A stretch of 64,000 nt of DNA from Methylophaga sp. (GTDB taxonomy: Bacteria > Pseudomonadota > Gammaproteobacteria > Nitrosococcales > Methylophagaceae). The DNA lies in assembly GCF_009711715.1 (NCBI RefSeq), contig NZ_VENF01000009.1, forward strand, positions 62,001 through 126,000. Reading direction: 5' to 3'. Below the pieces are notes generated by a model, which did not search any database, was not told the DNA's origin, and saw nothing but the letters and a program-made list of their open reading frames with translations. The translations under genes were made by a program, and so were the position numbers. Below are positions 57,872 through 64,000 of the stretch, in pieces (within the stretch, counting starts at the first letter, position 1; the number at the start of each line of letters is the position of its first letter).

Positions 57872-58190
57872 CTCAGTATCAGGGCTTATTTACTCTTCAT
57901 CTCCGCCTCGGTTGTGACTGAAAAAGTGTCAAAAAGGCGTAAAGTATGAAGTGTCGCCACCCTACATAAGCACTTTGCAGCGCAGGGTGACGCTTTTCAG
58001 CTTCAACCCGCAGGGCTGAGACTATTTCGCCGTTTCACGGCCAGCGTTGCTGTTCAAATGGGTCTGGAACCTATTTGTGAGACGCTCATGTAGAATGGCT
58101 ACAATGCGCGCTTTCCGCCTTGCCGGACACAAAAATAGCGTCCAGCAGTGGTGGAGATGAAAGATAAACAAACCCTAGAGGAGGGGAATT
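57872..58190 (+). other. Leader region between pyk and fba
   Basis: This 319-bp stretch contains no credible gene. Two inverted repeats are visible: CGCCT (57904-57908) with AGGCG (57935-57939), and CACCCT (57958-57963) with AGGGTG (57984-57989), the latter followed shortly by CTTTT. TAGAAT near 58092 could be an fba promoter -10 box. A long leader or small RNA is possible but unsupported. Confidence 0.45.
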
Positions 58191-59261
58191 ATGGCTCTCA
58201 TATCATTGCGTCAATTACTCGATTACGCGGCGGAGCATGAATTCGGCGTGCCCTCTTTCAATGTCAACAACATGGAGCAGGTCCACGCGATCATGCAGGC
58301 CGCCGTGGCGGCAGATAGCCCGGTTATCATGCAGGCCAGTGCCGGGGCCAGAAGTTACGCCGGTGAACCGTTTCTGCGGCATTTAATACTGGCAGCACTG
58401 GAAGCCTATCCCGATATTCCGATCGTGCTGCATCAGGATCACGGTGCCTCCCCTGGTGTCTGTGCCCGTTCGATACAATCTGGCTTCAGTTCGGTGATGA
58501 TGGACGGCTCGTTGCAGGAAGATATGAAAACGCCCGCTGAATATGAATACAACGTGCGCGTGACCCGTGAAGTGGTGGATATGGCGCATGCCTGTGGCGT
58601 GTCAGTGGAAGGTGAACTGGGCTGCCTCGGCTCACTGGAGTCAGGCATGATGGGAGAAGAAGACGGTCACGGTGCCGATAGTAAACTGGATCACAGCAAA
58701 CTGCTGACGGATCCGGATGAAGCGGTGGACTTTGTTAAACGTACCGAAGTCGATGCGCTGGCTGTGGCGATTGGCACCAGCCACGGGGCTTATAAGTTTA
58801 CCAGGCCGCCGACCGGTGAAATTCTGGCTATCGACCGCATCAAAGAGCTCAGAAAGAAACTACCCAACACCCATTTTGTGATGCACGGCTCCAGTTCGGT
58901 ACCACAGGAATGGCTAGAAATCATCAATACGCATGGCGGGGATATCGGTCAGACCTATGGGGTGCCGGTTGAAGAAATTGCGGAAGGCATCAAATCCGGT
59001 GTCCGTAAGGTCAACATCGATACGGATCTGCGTATGGCCTCAACCGGCGCGATTCGCCAGTTTATGACTGATGAAAAGAACAAGCCGGTTTTCGACCCGC
59101 GTAAGTTCCTCAAGGCTTCCACCGACGCCATGCAGGCAATCTGTCAGGCTCGTTATGAAGCTTTTGGCAGTGCCGGTCACGCCGGCAAAATCAAGCCGAT
59201 TCCGCTGGCCAAAATGGTGGAACGCTATCAGAGCGGTGAACTGAAACCGGTGTTGTCCTGA
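58191..59261 (+). CDS. fba: Class II fructose-bisphosphate aldolase
   Basis: Zinc-dependent aldolase that cleaves or forms fructose 1,6-bisphosphate. In RuMP methylotrophs it also acts on sedoheptulose bisphosphate. The 356-residue protein is of the Calvin-cycle-type class II B subgroup: [17 protein letters not shown], zinc ligands in [10 protein letters not shown] and [15 protein letters not shown], and [11 protein letters not shown]. The GSSSVPQEW and [19 protein letters not shown] phosphate/catalytic loops follow. GAGGGGA precedes the ATG. A strong terminator follows. Confidence 0.96.
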   Translation: MALISLRQLLDYAAEHEFGVPSFNVNNMEQVHAIMQAAVAADSPVIMQASAGARSYAGEPFLRHLILAALEAYPDIPIVLHQDHGASPGVCARSIQSGFSSVMMDGSLQEDMKTPAEYEYNVRVTREVVDMAHACGVSVEGELGCLGSLESGMMGEEDGHGADSKLDHSKLLTDPDEAVDFVKRTEVDALAVAIGTSHGAYKFTRPPTGEILAIDRIKELRKKLPNTHFVMHGSSSVPQEWLEIINTHGGDIGQTYGVPVEEIAEGIKSGVRKVNIDTDLRMASTGAIRQFMTDEKNKPVFDPRKFLKASTDAMQAICQARYEAFGSAGHAGKIKPIPLAKMVERYQSGELKPVLS

Positions 59262-59280
59262 TCGCAGGGGTGATACGAAA

Positions 59281-59305
59281 AAGGCGGCTTCATGCCGCCT
59301 TTTTT
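59281..59305 (+). terminator. Terminator after fba
   Basis: GGCGGC-TTCAT-GCCGCC with AA before and six T residues after. Confidence 0.93.
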
Positions 59306-59379
59306 GCCTCAAACCAATCAGTTGCGAGCACAATGCCCGAATGCGGTAAACTATCGCTTTTGGTTACGGGAATGGACGG

Positions 59380-59750
59380 GTGCAGCAGCTATTAGCGATT
59401 GCGATAGGCGGCGCGGCGGGATCAGTGCTGAGATTTATGGTTTCCACTGGTGTCCACCGTGTGTTGGGTAAGGACTTTCCCTATGGCACATTAACTGTTA
59501 ACGTGCTCGGTTCGCTGTTGATGGGCTTTTTATTCATCATGCTGGTCGAGCGGCAAATCAGCTCGATTGAACTGAGGTCGGGCATTTTATTTGGCGTCCT
59601 GGGCGCGTTTACCACCTTCTCCTCTTTCTCTTTCGAAACCCTGGCCTTGATGGAGAGCGGTGACTGGGCCAAGGCACTGGTGAATGTGTTCCTCAGCGTC
59701 AGTGCTTGCCTGCTGGCAACCTGGGTCGGTTTGGGAATAGGAAGACAGTT

Positions 59751-59754
<4 letters not shown>
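59380..59754 (+). CDS. crcB: Fluoride exporter CrcB (Fluc)
   Basis: CrcB/Fluc forms dimeric fluoride channels in the inner membrane. The 124-residue protein has four membrane helices. The GGAAGSVLRFMVS N-terminus, the GTLTVNVLGSLLMGFL pore helix with its key Asn, and GVLGAFTTFSSFSFE with the fluoride-gating Phe residues are all present. GTG start. Its last bases overlap the DUF190 start by 4 bp. I looked for a fluoride riboswitch in the 74 bp upstream and found none. Confidence 0.94.
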
Positions 59755-62005
<2,251 letters not shown>

Positions 62006-62036
62006 ATACATTGATTACCAATATCGGGAGATCACT

Positions 62037-63254
62037 TTGGATACGGTAGCTTTACAGTCACGACGAATTGTTTCAGGCATGCGTCCTACCGGACAACTGC
62101 ACCTGGGACATTATCATGGTGTACTGAAGAACTGGGTCAAACTGCAACATGAATTCGATTGTTTCTTTTTCGTCGCCGACTGGCATGCGTTAACGACGCA
62201 CTATGAAGACAGCGGTATCATCGAAGAAAGTGTCTGGGAAATGGTGATTGACTGGTTAGCGGCGGGTATTGAACCCTCATCTGCCTCGATGTTTTTACAG
62301 TCGAAAGTCCCTGAACATGCCGAGCTGCATCTGCTGCTGTCGATGATAACGCCGCTGTCCTGGCTGGAGCGGGTACCAACATACAAGGACCAGCAGGAAA
62401 AGCTCAAGGAAAAAGACCTGTCGACTTATGGTTTTCTGGGTTATCCCCTGCTGCAGAGTGCCGATATTCTGATTTACCGTGCCGGTCAGGTGCCGGTCGG
62501 TGAAGATCAGGTCGCCCATGTCGAGCTGACTCGCGAAGTCGCCCGCCGCTTTAATCACCTCTACGGTCGCGAAAAAGACTTTGAGGAAAAAGCCGAAGCC
62601 GCGATCAAGAAAATGGGTAAGAAAAACGCCAAACTATACAATAGCCTACGCAAGTCTTATCAGGAAAAAGGAGATGCTGAAGCACTGGCGACGGCACGGG
62701 AACTGCTGAAAAACCAGCAGAATCTGGCACTGGGGGATATGGAGCGTCTGTTCGGTTTCCTGGAAGGGGCAGGCAAGGTGATCCTGCCCGAACCCAGGGC
62801 GATGCTGACACCGGCTTCCAAAATGCCGGGGCTGGATGGTCAGAAAATGTCCAAATCCTATGGCAATACCATTTCTCTGCGTGAGCCCGAGGATTCGCTG
62901 GCAGAGAAAATCAAGCGGATGCCGACCGATACCAATCGCGTGCGCCGCAGTGACCCCGGTGACCCGGATCGTTGCCCGGTCTGGCAGTTGCATGAAGTCT
63001 ATGCCAGCGATGATCAGAAACAGTGGGTGCAGGAAGGGTGTCGAACTGCTGGTATCGGCTGTCTGGATTGTAAAAGCCCGTTGATTGATGCTATCAGCGC
63101 TGAAATACGCCCTATCCGCGAGCGCGCCAATGACCTCAGTGAGCATCCGGAAGATGTGCGACGCATTATTGACGATGGCACTGCTGCAGCCCGGGAAGTG
63201 GCGCAGGAGACACTGGCCGAGGTCAGAGTCGCAATGGGACTTAACTACAAGTAG
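62037..63254 (+). CDS. trpS: Tryptophanyl-tRNA synthetase (long form)
   Basis: Class I synthetase that charges tRNA-Trp. TTG start at 62037 with CGGGAG about 7 nt upstream. The HIGH-type motif is GMRPTGQLHLGHYHG, and KMSKS is present in GLDGQKMSKSYGN. At 405 residues it is about 70 longer than E. coli TrpS. The extra part is a Lys/Glu-rich insertion (about residues 180-245) between the two signatures, as in Pseudomonas-type TrpRS. It ends 6 bp before rluB. Confidence 0.95.
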   Translation: MDTVALQSRRIVSGMRPTGQLHLGHYHGVLKNWVKLQHEFDCFFFVADWHALTTHYEDSGIIEESVWEMVIDWLAAGIEPSSASMFLQSKVPEHAELHLLLSMITPLSWLERVPTYKDQQEKLKEKDLSTYGFLGYPLLQSADILIYRAGQVPVGEDQVAHVELTREVARRFNHLYGREKDFEEKAEAAIKKMGKKNAKLYNSLRKSYQEKGDAEALATARELLKNQQNLALGDMERLFGFLEGAGKVILPEPRAMLTPASKMPGLDGQKMSKSYGNTISLREPEDSLAEKIKRMPTDTNRVRRSDPGDPDRCPVWQLHEVYASDDQKQWVQEGCRTAGIGCLDCKSPLIDAISAEIRPIRERANDLSEHPEDVRRIIDDGTAAAREVAQETLAEVRVAMGLNYK

Positions 63255-63260
63255 ATAGAT

Positions 63261-64000
63261 ATGGCAGAACGTATACAAAAAGTCCTGGCCCGAGCCGGTT
63301 ATGGCTCACGTCGGCAGATAGAGACCTGGATCAAAGAAGGACGGGTCAGCCGCAATGGTGAAACCGCCAGTCTTGGTGACCAGATCAGTGAAGGGGATCG
63401 ACTGCGCCTGGATAATAAACCACTGTCGCCAAAACGACTGTGGCAACAGCCGAAGCAGGTCATTCTCTACAATAAGCCGATAGGCGAAGTATGTACCCGT
63501 CGCGATCCGGAAGGACGCCGCACGATTTTTCAATCCCTGCCCAAGCCTGAAGAAGGCCGCTGGGTCAGTGTCGGCCGACTGGACCTTAATACCAGTGGTC
63601 TGATCATTCTGACCACCGATGGCGAGCTTGCCAACCGCCTGATGCACCCGGCCAATGAAATGGACCGTGAATACGCGGTGAGGGTACTGGGGGAAGTGAC
63701 ACCGGAGATCATGCAGAATCTGCGTGATGGCGTCATGCTGGACGACGGTGAGGCTAAATTCAACGATATTCAGGAAGCCGGCGGTGAGGGGGCCAATAAA
63801 TGGTTCCATGTGGTGATTCAGGAAGGTCGTAACCGTGAAGTCCGGCGCTTGTGGGAAAGTCAGGGGGTACAGGTCAGCCGGCTGATGCGGGTACGGTACG
63901 GTCCGATTATCATGCCCAATAACCTGCGTATCGGTCACTGGACCAAGCTGGAAGGCGGCGACCTGGATTATCTCTATGAACAGGCAGGTATGAAGCCAGT
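63261..64000 (+). CDS. rluB: 23S rRNA pseudouridine synthase (RluB), 5' part
   Basis: The gene continues past the window end; the frame stays open through base 64000 (246 codons seen). An S4-like RNA-binding domain (RIQKVLARAGYGSRRQIETWIKEGRVSRNGE) is followed by the RsuA/RluB catalytic core. VSVGRLDLNTSGLIILTTDGELANRLMHP contains the catalytic Asp in GRLD. EGRNREVRRLWE comes later in the sequence. RluB modifies U2605 of 23S rRNA. It directly follows trpS; scpA and scpB, commonly between trpS and rluB, are absent here. Confidence 0.93.
   Translation, partial: MAERIQKVLARAGYGSRRQIETWIKEGRVSRNGETASLGDQISEGDRLRLDNKPLSPKRLWQQPKQVILYNKPIGEVCTRRDPEGRRTIFQSLPKPEEGRWVSVGRLDLNTSGLIILTTDGELANRLMHPANEMDREYAVRVLGEVTPEIMQNLRDGVMLDDGEAKFNDIQEAGGEGANKWFHVVIQEGRNREVRRLWESQGVQVSRLMRVRYGPIIMPNNLRIGHWTKLEGGDLDYLYEQAGMKP

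Noticed and set aside
59306..59379. Fluoride riboswitch upstream of crcB
   Set aside because: The 74-bp gap lacks the conserved pseudoknot segments of the crcB RNA motif, and there is little room after the fba terminator.
62037..63254. Fusion or inserted domain in trpS
   Set aside because: The extra 70 residues match the long TrpRS form known in Pseudomonas and relatives; signatures on both sides are intact and in frame.

Overview
The window looks like chromosomal DNA of a gammaproteobacterial methylotroph, most like Methylophaga and relatives. Two things support this. A complete calcium-type methanol dehydrogenase cluster (mxaFJGIRSACKL) is present. The housekeeping blocks follow Pseudomonas-like gene orders (prfA-hemA / lbcA-lolB-ispE-tRNA-prs-rplY-pth-ychF; gloB / yafS-like-rnhA-dnaQ; grpE-dnaK-dnaJ-dapB; mrcB with a TPR lipoprotein). 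I see no IS element, prophage, integrase, rRNA operon or CRISPR array.

Layout. 1-2.9 kb: end of hemF and the minus-strand hemA-prfA pair. 2.9-11 kb: an envelope, isoprenoid and translation block with tRNA-Gln inside it, then pldA and tRNA-Met. 11-14 kb: a small secreted protein, a UDG-superfamily protein, and glnK-amtB for ammonium sensing and uptake. 14-25.1 kb (minus strand): a histidine kinase and LuxR-type response regulator, then mxaF, J, G, I, R, S, A, C, K, L. 25.3-27.1 kb (plus strand, divergent): a small periplasmic protein, a MxaD-like SRPBCC protein and a YVTN beta-propeller. 27.1-35.2 kb (minus strand): mltD, trmL, an unrecognised possibly c-di-GMP-related protein, and a very large sensor GGDEF-EAL gene split by an apparent one-base frameshift. 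35.3-40.2 kb: a DUF432 protein, two MscS channels, a DUF2797 protein, pyrD and a charged lipoprotein. 40.2-43 kb: gloB, a methyltransferase, rnhA, dnaQ. 43-48 kb: grpE, dnaK, dnaJ, dapB. 48-51 kb: mrcB and its likely lipoprotein activator. 51.4-59.3 kb: a thioredoxin-like protein, then tkt, gapA, pgk, pyk, fba. 59.4-64 kb: crcB, DUF190, serS, an M50 protease, trpS and the start of rluB.

How the genes work together. The periplasmic MxaFI enzyme oxidises methanol and passes electrons to cytochrome cL (MxaG). MxaRSACKL are maturation and calcium-insertion factors. The two-component system next to mxaF is the obvious candidate regulator. The tkt-gapA-pgk-pyk-fba block supplies sugar-phosphate rearrangement and lower glycolysis, which a ribulose-monophosphate methylotroph needs for regeneration and carbon output. 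The RuMP enzymes themselves are not in this window.

Regulatory signals read directly from the sequence include: two sigma32-type promoters with the same 13-bp spacer (before grpE and before dnaK); a stable-RNA promoter for tRNA-Met; strong terminators after amtB, tkt, gapA, dapB and fba; a terminator-like hairpin that divides the mxa cluster after mxaI; and a 9-bp-stem hairpin between mxaF and mxaJ. All functional calls come from reading sequence without database searches.
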